A DNA stretch of 64,000 nt from Liolophura sinensis (GCF_032854445.1 NC_088298.1:18745976-18809975), one strand, 5' to 3'; positions 1 to 13,591 are shown, counted from the first letter of the stretch. Notes: a model not told the origin generated them from the sequence alone. A program made the numbers and translations.

Positions 1-572
1 ACTCTCAGATCAGCGATAGGCCTTAGCCTTATACAAGATCAAACAAAAAAACACGAAGACGCTTGAAAACGTTCAATACATATATTTTAACAAAACAGAC
101 AAATACCACAACTGAGAATAATATACAAAACAACACAAATAATTACAAACAGCGTCCAAATCCAGATGGAATATTCCGTCTTCCAAATGCGAGACAGTCC
201 ACGTAAATAAAGAATCCACAGTTAAGATAAATTCCGTAATCTGCGGATGAGAGTCCGATAAGTTGTTTATTCCCCAGATGCCTGTAAAGGTGTAACTTCT
301 CAAGGCAGACGAGTTGACAGTAGCACCCGTGATGACGATCTGTCAATGTATGCTTTACTTACAGTGAACGACTGCTCTCAAGTGTATTTGAATAAATGAT
401 GGTTTGATCGTAAACGTGTTGACAGCATCGATACATATTTAATGTACAATGACATTAAACTCATAAACACCGAAGCCTCGAGAATGCTCGACTGAATCAC
501 AGTGCAGGCTATAACGCACGCAGACGGAAAAAATGTAGGCCAGACGCTGACCCCATAAGATCAAGAAAAAAT
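1..572. other. Unassigned sequence at window start
   Basis: No gene or known repeat is recognised. Two overlapping minus-strand open frames of about 70 codons (73-346) have no recognisable domain and are probably chance. No signal-peptide exon for the SRCR gene was found here. Confidence 0.4.
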
Positions 573-841
573 GGGGCCTCGTGGCTCAGTCGGTTAAAGC
601 GCTAGCGCAGCGTAATGACCCAGGAGTCTCTCACCAATGCGGTCGATGTGAGTTCAAGTCCAGCTCATGCTGGCTTCCTCTCCGGCCGTACGTGAGAAGG
701 TCTGTCAGCAACCTGCGGATGGTCGTGGGTTTCCACCGGGCTCTGCCCGGTTTCCACCCACCATAATGCTGGCCGCCGTCGTATAAGTGAAATATTCTTG
801 AGTACGGCGTAAAACACCAATCAAAAAAAAAAAAAAAAAAA
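573..841 (+). mobile_element. SINE A, full-length copy with target-site duplication
   Basis: tRNA-derived SINE. The head begins GGGGCCT and has an A-box-like TGGCTCAGTCGG and a B-box-like GAGTTCAAGTCC. It is followed by the family body (GGATGGTCGTGGGTTTCC, CATAATGCTGGCCGCC), the tail GTACGGCGTAAAACACCAAT and poly-A. The flanking direct repeat ATCAAGAAAAA occurs at 560-570 and 842-852, so the ends are well defined. This is one of the most complete copies and serves as the reference for family A here. Open frames across it are by-products, not genes. Confidence 0.93.
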
Positions 842-1009
842 ATCAAGAAAAATATATATAATACAATATTTAAAGAGGGGGGGTTGTGACATCTTGGAAA
901 CCTATATGTCTTCCACCAATATGATCTTCGAAGCTTTTCATGTAAGTTGCCAAATATCCATGGTTTATTCATGACGCCATTAAACTGTCAACCATCTCAT
1001 ACGTCAAAC

Positions 1010-1225
1010 GGGGCCTCCATGGCCGAGGTGTTAGCGTGCCAGCGCAGTGCATTCATCCAGGAGCCTCTCACCAATGCGCTCGCTGTGAGTTCAAGTTCTC
1101 TCATGCTATCTACCAGCAACCTGCGAATGTTCGTGGGTTTGTCCCAAGGTTCTATGCGTTTTCTTCCCACCAGAATGATCGGCGCCGCCTAATTAGACAA
1201 ATTGTAAAACGCCAATGGAATAAAT
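1010..1225 (+). mobile_element. SINE A, diverged copy
   Basis: The head GGGGCCTCC, the CCTCTCACCAATGCG block, the B-box region and the body are recognisable, but with many substitutions and a damaged tail (GTAAAACGCCAATGGAATAAAT). No clear target duplication, so this is an older copy than 573-841. Confidence 0.75.
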
Positions 1226-1385
1226 GTAAGCCAATCATAATGTTAACGCCGTTGTTGTAGTCATTGTGATTGCCAGTACACTCTGCCAATTTCTTTTTCT
1301 TTTTCCTTCATCTTTTTTATTCTTTAACAAGTAACATCACAATCAGGGAATTTAAGCACTCCTTGTTCGTTTTTCTTAAATTTAG

Positions 1386-1525
1386 CGTGTTTAGCTTGCT
1401 AGCGAAGCACAATGACACAGAAGTCTCTCACCGGTGCGGTCGCAACTGGTTCAAGTCTGTCTCATCCGGTCTACATTACTGTTTGTATGTCGGAAAGTCT
1501 GGCAGCTACCTGTTCCATACCACCG
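1386..1525 (+). mobile_element. SINE A, degraded fragment
   Basis: Retains the TTAGCTTGCTAGCG..AATGACACAG..GTCTCTCACC block and a B-box-like GGTTCAAGTC, then loses similarity in the body. Boundaries are approximate. Confidence 0.55.
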
Positions 1526-1786
1526 CCACACCTCATTTCGTGATTGCCAGATTCCCACCAGAACTCGCTTGAAATTTATGAAGGGAAATGTATGAGCATA
1601 CCTGTCATCCATTGCAAACAAACACGTACATTTCATATGGCACCTGTATCCCTGTTAGATGTGAGGTTGTGCAAGGTATCTCTCAATTTCCAATACAACA
1701 TGACTGCCTGTCCTAATAATGTCTGCAGTAAATACTTTAGTATAAGTATTATTTTTTATTCCTTATATTTATAAGGATTTATTTAT

Positions 1787-2021
1787 TTTGTTTTTTTGAG
1801 TGGTGTTTTACGCCGTTCTCAAGAATATTTCACTTATACGGTGGCGGCCAACATTATGGTGGGTGGAAACCGGCAAAGCCAGGGGAAACCCACGACCATC
1901 CGTAGGTTGGTGAGACCTGAACACGTACGGCCAGAGAGGAAGCTAACATGAGCTGGACTTGAACTCACAGCGAGCGCAATGGTGAGAGGCTCCTAGGTCA
2001 TTACGCTGTGCAAGCTAGGGT
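1787..2021 (-). mobile_element. SINE A, 5'-truncated, joined to a Tc1 relic
   Basis: Reverse orientation: tail GGTGTTTTACGCC, then body, B-box complement GGACTTGAACTCACAG and ..TCATTACGCTGTGCAAGCTAG. The first ~25 bases of the head are missing. At that point Tc1 transposase sequence begins, and no Tc1 sequence continues on the other side of the SINE. The junction therefore looks like a deletion or rearrangement, not a clean insertion. Confidence 0.85.
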
Positions 2022-2935
2022 CTGGTGTTGTCATGCTGATACAAGACACCACGTGGCTGCTGTTAAAGGAATGGCAGGACAACAGGACGTAGAATTTCAT
2101 CCACGTAGGGTTGAGCTGTTACCCCACACCATCACGCTGCCGCCACCAAACGGTACCAACCCCTGGACGCATGATGCAGCCGTTCGTTCGCCTCTTTGAC
2201 GGTAAACTCGCTGTCTGCCAGCTCGGAACAGGCAGAAGAGGATTTCATCCGTGAAAATAACACGTTGCCAATCACGTCGCTGCCAACGGTGTGCAGTTCG
2301 AGCCCATCGCAACCTCTGGCGACGATGTTTCGGCTGTCAACAACTGCCCTCTGAATGGTCGATAGGCCCTAATTCCGTAAGCCATGAATCTCCTGGACAC
2401 GGTTTACCGACTGACCCGGTGACCTAAGGCATTGGTTGACGATCCCGTCATTGTCAGGATACTGTTCCTTAGGTGTAAGGTGCACAGGTACCCGTCTTCT
2501 CGGGGCCCTAGGCCTGTCCGTTCTTGGCCTGTCCGATGTCTGCCCTGTCTGTCTCTAACGTTGCATCAAGTTTGACACAGTTACACAGGAGTAGCCGAAG
2601 GTTCTTGCAATGTGGGCATGGGTGGCTCCCATACCCAGGGCCCTCTCGCGTTATTCTGAGTCAATCCAGGCATTACTTTGGTGTTTTTAGTCAGTGTGAA
2701 AATCCAGCGCACTGTGTGTAACGCTTTCATACACTTATTACATGTGCAGTTGCGGCCATCATGGGTCACGTGATATTTCAACTTTTTTCGTTGTCTCAAA
2801 ACAAATTCGTATGACGCTTGTCGCACATGGGAATGTGCTTCGTACAATGATTTCCTGCAATAATTTGTATTAATTTGTTGAAAAGGCTGGTTAAATTTAA
2901 CTCACGGAGTCGTAAAGTTTCTTTTGGCCGTCATT
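2022..2935 (-). mobile_element. Tc1/mariner element, truncated copy 1
   Basis: DNA transposon relic. The transposase start ATG is near 2673 (reading leftwards). An N-terminal HTH region (ARTFGYSCVTVSNLMQR) is followed by an RPR-rich linker, then the DDE core: WQRVIFTDE (first Asp), GGGSVMVWG, and after a deletion YVDEILRPVVLPFL and YQHDNTRP (second Asp). The frame is broken by shifts near 2290-2340, stops, and loss of everything after the second Asp, which abuts the SINE at 2021. About 650 bp remain of a normal ~1 kb gene. The outer end near 2935 is a guess. It is a different Tc1 lineage from the copy at 8931-10251. Confidence 0.85.
2023..2673 (-). pseudogene. Tc1-like transposase, broken
   Basis: Coding remnant inside the truncated Tc1 element. 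The enzyme family cuts and pastes DNA at TA sites. The first two catalytic aspartates are visible (FTDE and QHDN contexts). The third acidic residue and the C-terminus are gone. At least two frame changes and a deletion after VMVWG make it non-functional. Confidence 0.85.
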
Positions 2936-2979
2936 TTAATTACACATAAAAATACATCTAGAAGTATTATGGAGAAGGC

Positions 2980-4375
2980 TTATATACATAGTGATCTAGG
3001 TGTAAGGAGATGATTCTTTAGTTTACACTTGAAATGTGAAGATAAAATTGTTGTTTTGAGGTCAGATGTCAATTTGTTCCACTCCCGAGCCCCTGTAACT
3101 TGCTGCGTGCGTAAAGAATATTTTGTATGGTAGAATGGAACACAGAGGTTCAAGCTGTGATATCAGGTTGGATAATTATGAATATTTAATTGTCTTGTGA
3201 AATAGTAACGAATTTTGTTAGGTAGATTTTGAGAGTGATGTATAAATTTGTGAGATATCAGAGCAGAGGTAAACTTATTTATCTGAAAGATATTAAGAAC
3301 TTTTAGAGTTCTAAACATTGGTTCAGTATGTTGAAGTATTCGTAGTTATTCGTAACTACTATGTGTATGCATAATTAGGTACACGTGTAGGTATGTGCAA
3401 TTGCTTGCATTCCAACATATGAGTATTAACCAGTTAGCATCTCTTGTCAATTAAATTTAAACATGTTATGGGATACAATAAGCCCTTTGGGGTTTCTGCT
3501 CCCGCCAGAGTGCTATAAGTTGTATTATGTTGACAAACTGATGTATCCGTACATATGTAATTATGTGTGTGTGTATATACCTGCTTGTATTAACCTTGAT
3601 TAAGAAAAACCATTATTATATAGGCCTACTTATACTGTGCACATTACGATAATATTTAAGATGTATTTGTATGAATATACGTACATGTACATACATATGC
3701 GTGTGCCTGTGTGTTTGCGGGTGTGTATGTATATGTATGTATATGTATGTGTGTATGTGTGTGTATATATATTTATATATAACCGTGCGGATACAAGAGG
3801 TTTAGGTACAGAGAGGTATTGAGATGTTCTTCCTTTTCTACTTTCTTTCTGGTGAATAAATCAAATCAAATCAAATCAAAAGTATGCTGAGGCCTTATGT
3901 GCGAAAAGGTGATGCATCTCAAGGCATGTTTATGGAGGTTGTAGATGAGTTGAAGAGTGTTACCTCAGAGAAGATTTTCATATGATAGGTATGGAAAGAT
4001 GAGCGAATAGTATAGAATGAGGATTTTTTTTTTTAATTTTTAGCAGATTCTGATATGATTAATTATACCGGTGTTGCTGGATATTTTCTGAGTTATATAA
4101 GTGATGTGACAAGTTCAAGTTAATTTATAGTTAAAAACAATACCTACAAATTCACTCACAAGATTTAAAGTCGTGCTATGTATAGTTTAAACTGGGAAGA
4201 TTAGGTTGATGGGATTTACAGTAAGGTTTGATTACCATGTATTGAGTTTTGCTTGCATTTAAGGATAAATTATTAGCGAAGAGCTTTTTTAGGACTGATT
4301 CCAGAAGTTCCATTGAAACAATGTGTAATAAATCTTTAGCGTTAGCAAGAAGACTATTCTATGTACACCTCAAAG
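2980..4375 (-). mobile_element. CR1/Jockey-type LINE relic (3' part of ORF2), interrupted
   Basis: Reading leftwards from about 4375 to the stop at 2980-2982: ..ANNLSLNASKTQYMVIKP (conserved motif after the RT catalytic core), EFVGIVFNYKLT, SNTGIINHIRIC, LYYSLIFPYLSYENLL, GNTLQLIYNLHKHALRCITF. After an insertion (3335-3880) come HTEPMFRTLKVLNIF, NLCVPFYHTKYSLRT, GAREWNKL and FKCKLKNHLLT. This order is typical of the C-terminal end of ORF2 in CR1/Jockey-like non-LTR elements. The frame has several stops and frameshifts, and the endonuclease and most of the RT are missing. It lies in the intron just upstream of the first SRCR exon. Confidence 0.88.
3335..3880 (+). mobile_element. Retroelement 3' end inserted in the LINE relic
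   Basis: A 546-bp segment interrupts the LINE reading frame. It is flanked by AGTATGTTGA (3325-3334) and AGTATGCTGA (3881-3890), a 10-bp target duplication with one mismatch, and ends in repeated AAATC (about 3857-3880), as expected for the 3' tail of a non-LTR element in + orientation. It contains a GT/AT-rich microsatellite at 3690-3782. No coding motif was recognised, so it is probably 3' UTR of a 5'-truncated LINE or a SINE of unknown family. Confidence 0.7.
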
Positions 4376-4449
4376 CTCAATATAATATTTGTGTAAAGTT
4401 TGTGATGTTCCTTGTTTTGGTTTTCATATTTGGTTTTTTACCTCCGCAG

Positions 4450-4585
4450 ACATTCGCCTAGTCGGCAACTCCTCAGTGGCTGGAAGACTGGAGGTGTACC
4501 ATGACTCTCAATGGGGCTCGGTTTGCGATGACAGTTTTGACGTCCTCGCAGCGAGAGTGGCATGTCGGCAACTTGGCTTCTCTGG
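4450..4585 (+). CDS. SRCR domain 1, first half (exon)
   Basis: Acceptor TTTTTTACCTCCGCAG, donor GG/GTATAT. The exon enters in phase 1 and leaves in phase 2. The peptide runs [18 protein letters not shown], then WGSVCDD and ACRQLGF, the canonical N-terminal half of an SRCR domain with cysteines 2 and 3 of the superfamily numbering. The usual Cys1 position (before GRLEV) and Cys4 position (LGFSG in place of LGCG) are not cysteines, which marks group A. A frame reading upstream into the polypyrimidine tract looks hydrophobic but is intron. Confidence 0.92.
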
Positions 4586-4617
4586 GTATATATTTCTTTG
4601 TCAGTAGTTCATGGCAG

Positions 4618-4810
4618 ACTGAAGTTAGCAGCGGGTTAGTTATTAGTTATTGGATAAACGAATAACTGACTCAGCAGCGGGTTAGTTATTCGAATAACTA
4701 ATAACTAACCAGCAGCGGGTTAGTTATTAGTTATTCGAATAACTAACCCGCTGCTGAGTCAGTTATTAGTTTTTCGAATAACTAACAACTAACCCGCTGC
4801 TAACTTCAGT
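4618..4810. repeat. Near-perfect 193-bp palindrome (fold-back element)
   Basis: Two arms of about 95 bp are reverse complements of each other with few mismatches. The outer ends are ACTGAAGTTAGCAGCGGGTT and its complement, and smaller TTATTCGAATAA palindromes are nested inside each arm. It sits in the 541-bp intron separating the two halves of SRCR domain 1. It looks like a fold-back MITE. No target duplication is obvious and no coding content is present. Confidence 0.85.
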
Positions 4811-5126
4811 GTGCTGTAGTTCACTCCACTCGGGCTTCAGTGTTATTGTAATTGTTTAAAAATGTCTTTAGTATTATTAGGATATCGATCCCTTATTGTG
4901 TTTACCAGAATTATAGATCGTAATAATTGTATGACGCAGCCGCAGAGAAAACCGCGAGACCTAAAATGGTCTCCTGGCAATACTGTACCCTGGCAATCTA
5001 AATTCCGGGAATTAACTACAGCACATAAGCCCCCAAATGTATTATATGAGAAAGACACAAGGTAGCTAGCGTATGTAGCCCCCAGCAAATAATCAAGTAA
5101 ATAAACCAGTTGCCTTCTATTTTTAG

Positions 5127-5293
5127 TGGGACGCCCTTGCTCAACCAAAACAGACTTCCTGGTTCCGGAATTATCTGGTTGGATGAGGTTCAGTGCTCTG
5201 GGCAGGAGCCTTCTCTCTTCGCATGTCATCATGCAGCCTGGGGCCAGCACGACTGCGGTCATGGCGAAGATGTTTACATAAGATGTGGAAACG
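5127..5293 (+). CDS. SRCR domain 1, second half (exon)
   Basis: Acceptor TTCTATTTTTAG, donor ACG/GTAAGAG. Phase in 2, phase out 1, so it joins the preceding exon and 10885-11032 in frame. The peptide includes IIWLDEVQC, EPSLFACHH, WGQHDCGHGEDV and IRCGNG, carrying the last four conserved cysteines (5-8) and the typical W..H.C.H.EDV core. All expected residues are present. Confidence 0.92.
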
Positions 5294-6029
5294 GTAAGAG
5301 GGAATGCTTTAATATTCATAACGCTTGGCTGAATTGAAGAAAGTGGGCCTTGTGGCACTAGACCTGTGAACGACGTCTTTTTTACATTTGGCAAGGGCAA
5401 TTGGACATGTTTCATTCCTTATAACTTCTAGCCCTACCGAGACACACTTTTTTGAACAAACAATAGAAATGCTTAAAAGTCCATGACAATTGTTGCCGTG
5501 TCTAAGAATGGCAAGCACATCTTTACGACACCAGGTCGTCTCGCAGTCGCCGAGATTTCTTTGCCTGGGACGACGATAAAATACGGTCAACATTTGGCGG
5601 CACAAATCGGCCTTGGTTGATGGCTGGAATACGAATGCCTCTTTCGATGCATCGATTATAGAACATCTTGATGATGTCAACGTTGATTTTGAACACTACA
5701 GAGTACCGACGTTCCCAAATTTCCAAACCAAAAAATGCTTAAAGATCTCGTTTTCCAGCCCTCCTTATTGGCGTTGACCATTTGAGCCTTGTGTTCCCAT
5801 TTCATAGAGGTCCAAGCTGAACGCCCATCAGTTGGCGTTGTCAGAGAATCATGGAGTGTCCAATGAGAGTTCTTTCTCAACAATTAACGTCACAGCTCTA
5901 TTAGTTGTGACTTGTTTACCTTGTTAGCTTGTTTAGCTAACTGATACCCGCTTGTGTGAACTTAAGATGGAAGCCGAAATTGTCGTCAGCAAAGCGCGAA
6001 AAAATATGCTTTTTCTCTACCGATGGGAT

Positions 6030-6535
6030 ACTGATACTCAAAAATCAGATTCCCCTATGAATGGCCAATGAATGACATCAGTACCAAATTGTGTACCATG
6101 GTGCTATATAAATTGTCGATTATTAAGATATATATTAAAACTAACAATGATCATGAGGTCTTGGTCAGTATCAACCGTCCAGGCACAGAACAGGTCTGGT
6201 CACAATGACCAATCTACGTATACCAGAATCTACTCTGTGGGTCAAGGCTCTCCTAAGGAGTTTACAATCGGCGCCAAGTCGAGATATTTTGCGCCAGTTT
6301 TTCACATTCTTTATTTGACCCCGCCTGTGGAGAAGACATACGAATGCCGGTTGTATCGTGTTAGGATGTGTACCATTTTTATATGCCTTGTTTGCTGCAT
6401 CCAAGAGTATCCAGAAGGTCAGAACAGTTCTAAGGGGAGGCAATGACTTGAAAAGAGTTACACTACATGCCGTGGCTTTCTTCGGCAACAGTTGATTCTC
6501 GGTTTTAAACAACAGGTCGTACATTGATTGCATAT
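6030..6535 (-). mobile_element. Tx1/L1-like LINE reverse transcriptase relic 1
   Basis: Reading leftwards: QIKNVKNWRKISRLGADCK then LLRRALTHRV (RT finger region, normally ..KNWRPISLLN.DYK..), then after a frameshift DQTCSVPGR, a motif typical of Tx1/L1-clade RTs. Weak FTQAG-like coding follows near 5950. Multiple shifts and stops. The palm catalytic motif is not visible. Confidence 0.75.
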
Positions 6536-7125
6536 CTATGATAAGAAGTCCACATGGGTATCATTACTGTCATCGTTATCATTATTACCAGTATCAACAT
6601 CCTTTTTAATTTTTTCATCATCGCTGAAGGCTTTATCACATTTGACCTCTTCAGTGGTAACATCAATTTCTTTGCCCTGATTAACCTCCATATGGTTGTC
6701 ATTGATATCTAAACTCTTCTCTGTGTCATCACAGGTCAAGCCTTCCGGAAATACATTGTTCGCAGGCTAAGTGACTATTCTTTAAAGGACAGTCAGTTTT
6801 AGTTTGGTTCTTATGCCCGCAGATATGACAAACCTGCCCCTAAGCCATAAGGAACTTCGAAAATTCCCTGCGTTCTTGCTTTCGGGTAGTTTTATTGATG
6901 TCGCTACAAACTGACTCAGCTTACATTTCTAAACTTCTGTCAACAAAGTAGTGCTCCAGGCTTATTTTACGTACACCCCATGGCATTATTCCTGTAACTG
7001 TGTCATCGCGCATTTCTAGCGGACATGTTTACTCGACTAGAAGTCTTTCCCAGTCAATTTCGAAAATTCCGTACGTCCTTCTAAAGGCAAACCCGACTGT
7101 CAACAGCTTCTTTATTACAATTGAC
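6536..7125 (-). mobile_element. Possible retroelement ORF1 remnant with zinc-knuckle-like motif
   Basis: Reading leftwards from about 7125 one frame runs with only three stops through FRRTYGIFEIDWERLL, MPWGVRKISLEHYF and VCHICGHKNQTKTDCP, followed by CEQC and an acidic stretch (6536-6739). The C-x2-C..C spacing fits a retroelement CCHC knuckle, but the expected His is Gln. It lies just upstream, in the same orientation, of the RT relic at 6030-6535, so the two may be one LINE with the endonuclease deleted. Assignment is an inference. Confidence 0.4.
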
Positions 7126-8237
7126 TGTTACAATGAAGAAAGAAAATGTTCTTTTCTGTGTTATTAACAAAGAAATGTGTAAATGTTAACGACATAATAT
7201 GCTAAATTTACAAACTACTGTGCAAATTTTTAATAAAATAATCTGTGTAATGTAGACAAAACTTTGCTTTTAACCAACAAGCTAATTTGTCAGATTATTG
7301 AACTGCTTTGAAACAATTCTGCATAGTGATCTGTTAATTCAACAGAATGATTTATTTCTATAGCATAGATATTTGTCGACTGGATTTGCTCACTTTTACA
7401 CACTTGACCAAGATTGCATTGCAGTGTGAGTTGCGGACCGTGTACTAATACACAAATTAAACAGAGATGACCTCTCAATCAATATCGAGATTGTTCCCTG
7501 CATATTTGCTGGTACATTTATCTCCCCGAATAATACACCCTGTCATGCTTTCTGCTCCTGCCAATAAAGGCATTTGAACTTGCTTGCTTGTTAGACTAGC
7601 TTTCAGGATTCATATAAACGTGGATTGTCCAGATTTCCTTTAGTGATGAATGTGGTATTTCTCATCATTAATATATGACACTTTTGTTATTGTATATTTA
7701 GTATTTTACACCCAGATGTCATATCACCGACAAAGAAACATTTTCAAGTGACATTCAAGTCTGAGCTAAGCGATATGACGGTATAATACTTGTATAGTAA
7801 CCTTTTACATATATGCTTCACACAAAAGAAGACCCGACTTCAAGCATACACAGCTTCGAAATGTCTAGGTTAAATTTAACGGCCTAAGCTTGCCCATGAT
7901 TGGTCTAAACTACGTGGAGGGGAGATCGACAGCATGAAGTATGCCGTTTTGCTCACATTTTCTTTAAGATGTGACACGTTCTTCTTGATATACGAAACAC
8001 CTTAAATATATGTTTGCAAAGATTGCAGACAGCTAAACAAAACTGTTACAGATTTATATCACAGCCCCAGGGTGATATTCAGGATTAATGTTGAGTCAAA
8101 ATCATCTTTAAATGGATTTATGTGTCAAATTATAATCTTACTACCAGAAAAGTTGACATCTGATGTAAGATATCACATTCTGCAATTCCACTAACTCTGG
8201 CTAATTTCAAATACAGCTGTTTGGAGGCACGTATGTA

Positions 8238-8572
8238 CGCTTGGGTTTAACGCCATAGCTAACAATTTTCAATCAAATGATGACGATTAGTCATTTGGTG
8301 TGTGTACATATATATTATCCTCTTGTGGTACTGCGAGTCCATGCCGCCGAAGCATCATGGCGAAGACACCAGACATGGCACCCACTCAAAAATAGTGCTT
8401 CCGGGCCAGTCAGTCCTGTATCCTTGCTCTAACCTCTCAGCACTGAGCGCCAAGCGATACAGCAGCAAGTACCAGTTTTAAAGTCTCTTGTTTAACCCGA
8501 CCTTGGGTTTGATCCAGGGGCCTCTCGACTTCGAGACTGACGCTCTAACCATTAGGCTATCAAAATGATCTG
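8238..8572 (-). mobile_element. SINE C, full-length but diverged
   Basis: Reverse orientation. The tail complement CGCTTGGGTTTAACGCCATA is at the left. The tRNA-like head is at the right (complement reads ATGGTTAGAGCG..GGATCAAACCC, A- and B-box-like). The middle has GCCGCCGAAGCATCATGGCG and GAAGACACCAGACATG, shared with the copies at 14113, 50825 and 63061. Confidence 0.8.
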
Positions 8573-8636
8573 TAGTATAATAAGCAAAGTATCCAAATCA
8601 CAGTTTAGACCGTCAACCGGTAAAACAAAATCCGAT

Positions 8637-8900
8637 TTTTTTTTTTTTTTTTTTTTTTGATTGGTGTTTTACGCCGTACTCAAGAATATTTCACTTATAC
8701 GACGGCGGCCAGCATTATGGTGGGTGGAAACCGGGCAGAGCCCGGGGGAAACCCACGACCATCCGCAGGTTGCTGACAGACCTTCTCACGTACGGCCGCC
8801 AGCATGAGCTGGACTTGAACTCACAGCGACCGCATTGGTGAGAGACTCCTGGGTCATTACGCTGCGCTAGCGCTTTAACCGACTGAGCCACGGAGGCCCC
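8637..8900 (-). mobile_element. SINE A, full-length copy with perfect target duplication
   Basis: Poly-T at the left, then the complement of the family A tail, body and head ending CACGGAGGCCCC. AACAAAATCCGA occurs at 8624-8635 and 8902-8913 (12 bp, perfect). A ~15-bp gap removes part of the CTTCCTCTCC block. Close to the copy at 573 and likely young. Confidence 0.93.
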
Positions 8901-8930
8901 TAACAAAATCCGAAGTCAGTTTCTAAAATA

Positions 8931-10251
8931 TACGCTGTCAAAAAAGAAACGCATAGGTGAAATCTTCAGTGAATTATCTTTTTAATACCATTCGAGATAA
9001 TTCAGTAATTTTTATAGTAGCACAGTTAAAGTTGGTACAATTATGTGGTAATATTCTCGTTATGGATCGACTACAGCGAAGGCGTATTCGTTATCGAAAA
9101 GAGCCGAACGAGGACGCTGAAGTCAGTACCTTGTGTGGCCACCGTGAGCTGCAATCATTGTGCAACAACTCTTTGGACTAGAGTGAAAGTGTTTGAATCT
9201 GGGCACGTGGAATCCCAACCCATTCTTCTTACAGTGCGCTGGGTTCCGCTGGCGTAAACGTCTGTCCAGTTCGTCCCAGAGATTGGTCCATATGGTTGAG
9301 ATCTGGCGATCTTGACTGGCTATGGCAAGACATTAATGTTCTCATCCTCTGTTGAACGTGCCGTAAGCGGCCTGTCATTGCCCTGTTGAAAGAGTTCTCT
9401 CTGTCGATCCGAAATGGGAAGCATGTGAGCAGAATTTCATCCCTTACAAGCATCAGTTCACCTCTGCCTGTGTAGTATATGGCTCCCCACATCATGACAC
9501 TGCCGACACCGATCCTCTCAACTTGGGCGACGCAGTTGTTGGCAAAACTTCAATTGCCGCTCCTGTACACGCGTTGTCATCCATCTTGTGCTACAGTAAA
9601 AGGAAACGTGATTCGTCGCTTAACCATGTTCGCCTCCAGTTTCTCAAGTTCCAGCCCTGTACATTCGTGCACCAACGAACGCGTAAGAATCGATGTTGGC
9701 GTTGCAGAACGGGGCCAACCTATGGTCTCCTAGCCCGTAAACCAGCTTCCTGAAGTCGGGTTCGAATGGTTTGTGCAGACACCCGTCTTAAACCAGCTAT
9801 GTGCCCAGCTGTGTTCGTTGGTGTAGTAGTTCGGTGACGCAAGTGATGTACCCGGATGTAGCGATCTTGTGCTACAGTCGTTATGCGAGGTCTACCACTT
9901 CGGAGCCGGTCTTCTGCAGACTGGAATCGCTGGAACCTGTTCCAAAGACGGGAAATAGTGCTCTGTCTGACATTCATGTGCGACTTCTGCTTGCAATTCA
10001 CCTAACTGGAGGCGGATAGTCGCAATGTTTCTATTTTCAAGGTTGAGTCTCGGCATATCTCGTTATAACTAGTGTACAGTGAAATGGGAAAGGCACATCA
10101 CCGACAGAATTGCAGCTTCAAACACTCATCACCACCCTAGTATTTTCACTAAGTTTCATTTGCATTCGTCAAAGTCTGAATATTTCATGTCGCTTAACTA
10201 GAAATTTCACAGAAACGCGCCACAACGTGTAATAATTTTTTTTACAGTGTA
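8931..10251 (-). mobile_element. Tc1/mariner element, copy 2, both ends recognisable
   Basis: About 1.32 kb. The left end TACGCTGTCAAAAAAG and the right end (complement) TACACTGTAAAAAAAA are related inverted termini next to TA dinucleotides. Inside on the minus strand is a broken transposase gene (9123-10056). The element lies in the SRCR intron, 30 bp from SINE A at 8637-8900. Confidence 0.85.
9123..10056 (-). pseudogene. Tc1-like transposase, frameshifted
   Basis: ATG at 10056. MPRLNLENRNIATI leads into the HTH motif VRQSTISRLWNRFQ, the GRPR hook (RLRSGRPRITT), QDRYIRVHHLRHR and LRRVSAQTIRTRL, the paired-like DNA-binding half. The catalytic half survives in pieces: SDESRFLL-like near 9600, MMWGAIYYTGRGEL, SPDLN, WDELDRRLR and the family ending GGHTRY followed by TGA at 9123. 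At least three frameshifts and several stops make it inactive. Length matches an intact ~310-residue transposase. Confidence 0.88.
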
Positions 10252-10838
10252 GTTGGCCATGTTGTCCCATTCCAGAAGCATTGAGAAACATAATTACCCG
10301 TGACCATTCTACACAAGAAACGGTATCTTTAACATTAAACACTTTCTTGTGACATTTTTACCTATCCGTTTCGTTTTTGACAGTATAGTATGGAGTAGAT
10401 CTGATGGAATTAGAAGTCCGTGTGCAGTAAAGCGAGACTGTGTGTGAGTTTGGACGTTTCCGGTGTTGTTAGGGTGCAAAAAAGCAAAATATGGCAAAAA
10501 TGTATTCCTTCATTTATATGCCCGCTGAGGTAGATACGAACTTGTAAACAACTGCATGCCAAGCAGACCCTCATATAATATCCTAACTCCAGTTAGCTTT
10601 AACCAAAAAAGACCGGAAAATTCAAAAGGTAAAAGATTGATTTTTATAACAAAAAAGAAAAAAATAATAACTTAGGGCAGTTTGGTGTTTCATTAGATAG
10701 GTAAGGTTATCGTCAAACAAAACTTTTTGAAATATTTATATTTTTGGAAATTTTGAAAGTCTTGAAATTTAACAATGTAGTTTTTATACCATGTGTCTTT
10801 AAGGTTTGAGGTATCATTTTGGTAACATTTCGATCTAG

Positions 10839-13410
<2,572 letters not shown>

Positions 13411-13591
13411 GAGTCCAGCTGTGGCAATGGGTAGTGCACATTTCGGTCAAGGTACGAGCGGGACGCCTATTTTACTGGATGACGTCATCTGCCAAGGGGA
13501 TGAAATTGACATTGACTCCTGCCAACATCGTCCTTGGGGAAGTCATAACTGTGGTCATTCGGAAGATGTTGGAGTGATTTGTCACGTTTAA
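13411..13591 (+). CDS. SRCR domain 2, second half and C-terminus (last exon)
   Basis: Acceptor TCGTGTATTGAAG; enters in phase 2 and stops at TAA 13589-13591. The peptide includes [34 protein letters not shown] and ICHV then stop, so the protein ends right after the eighth-position cysteine. No linker, protease domain or membrane anchor follows. The last cysteines are all present. Confidence 0.92.

Noticed and set aside
581-766. Open frames of 60-75 codons across SINE copies (also 8715-8906, 18612-18818, 62575-62772)
   Set aside because: They repeat the SINE A sequence in one frame or another; no selection or start context.
4389-4449. Hydrophobic run before the first SRCR exon that could look like a signal peptide
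   Set aside because: It is the polypyrimidine tract of the acceptor. The frame that looks like a signal peptide is not the SRCR frame and stops at TAG after the splice site.
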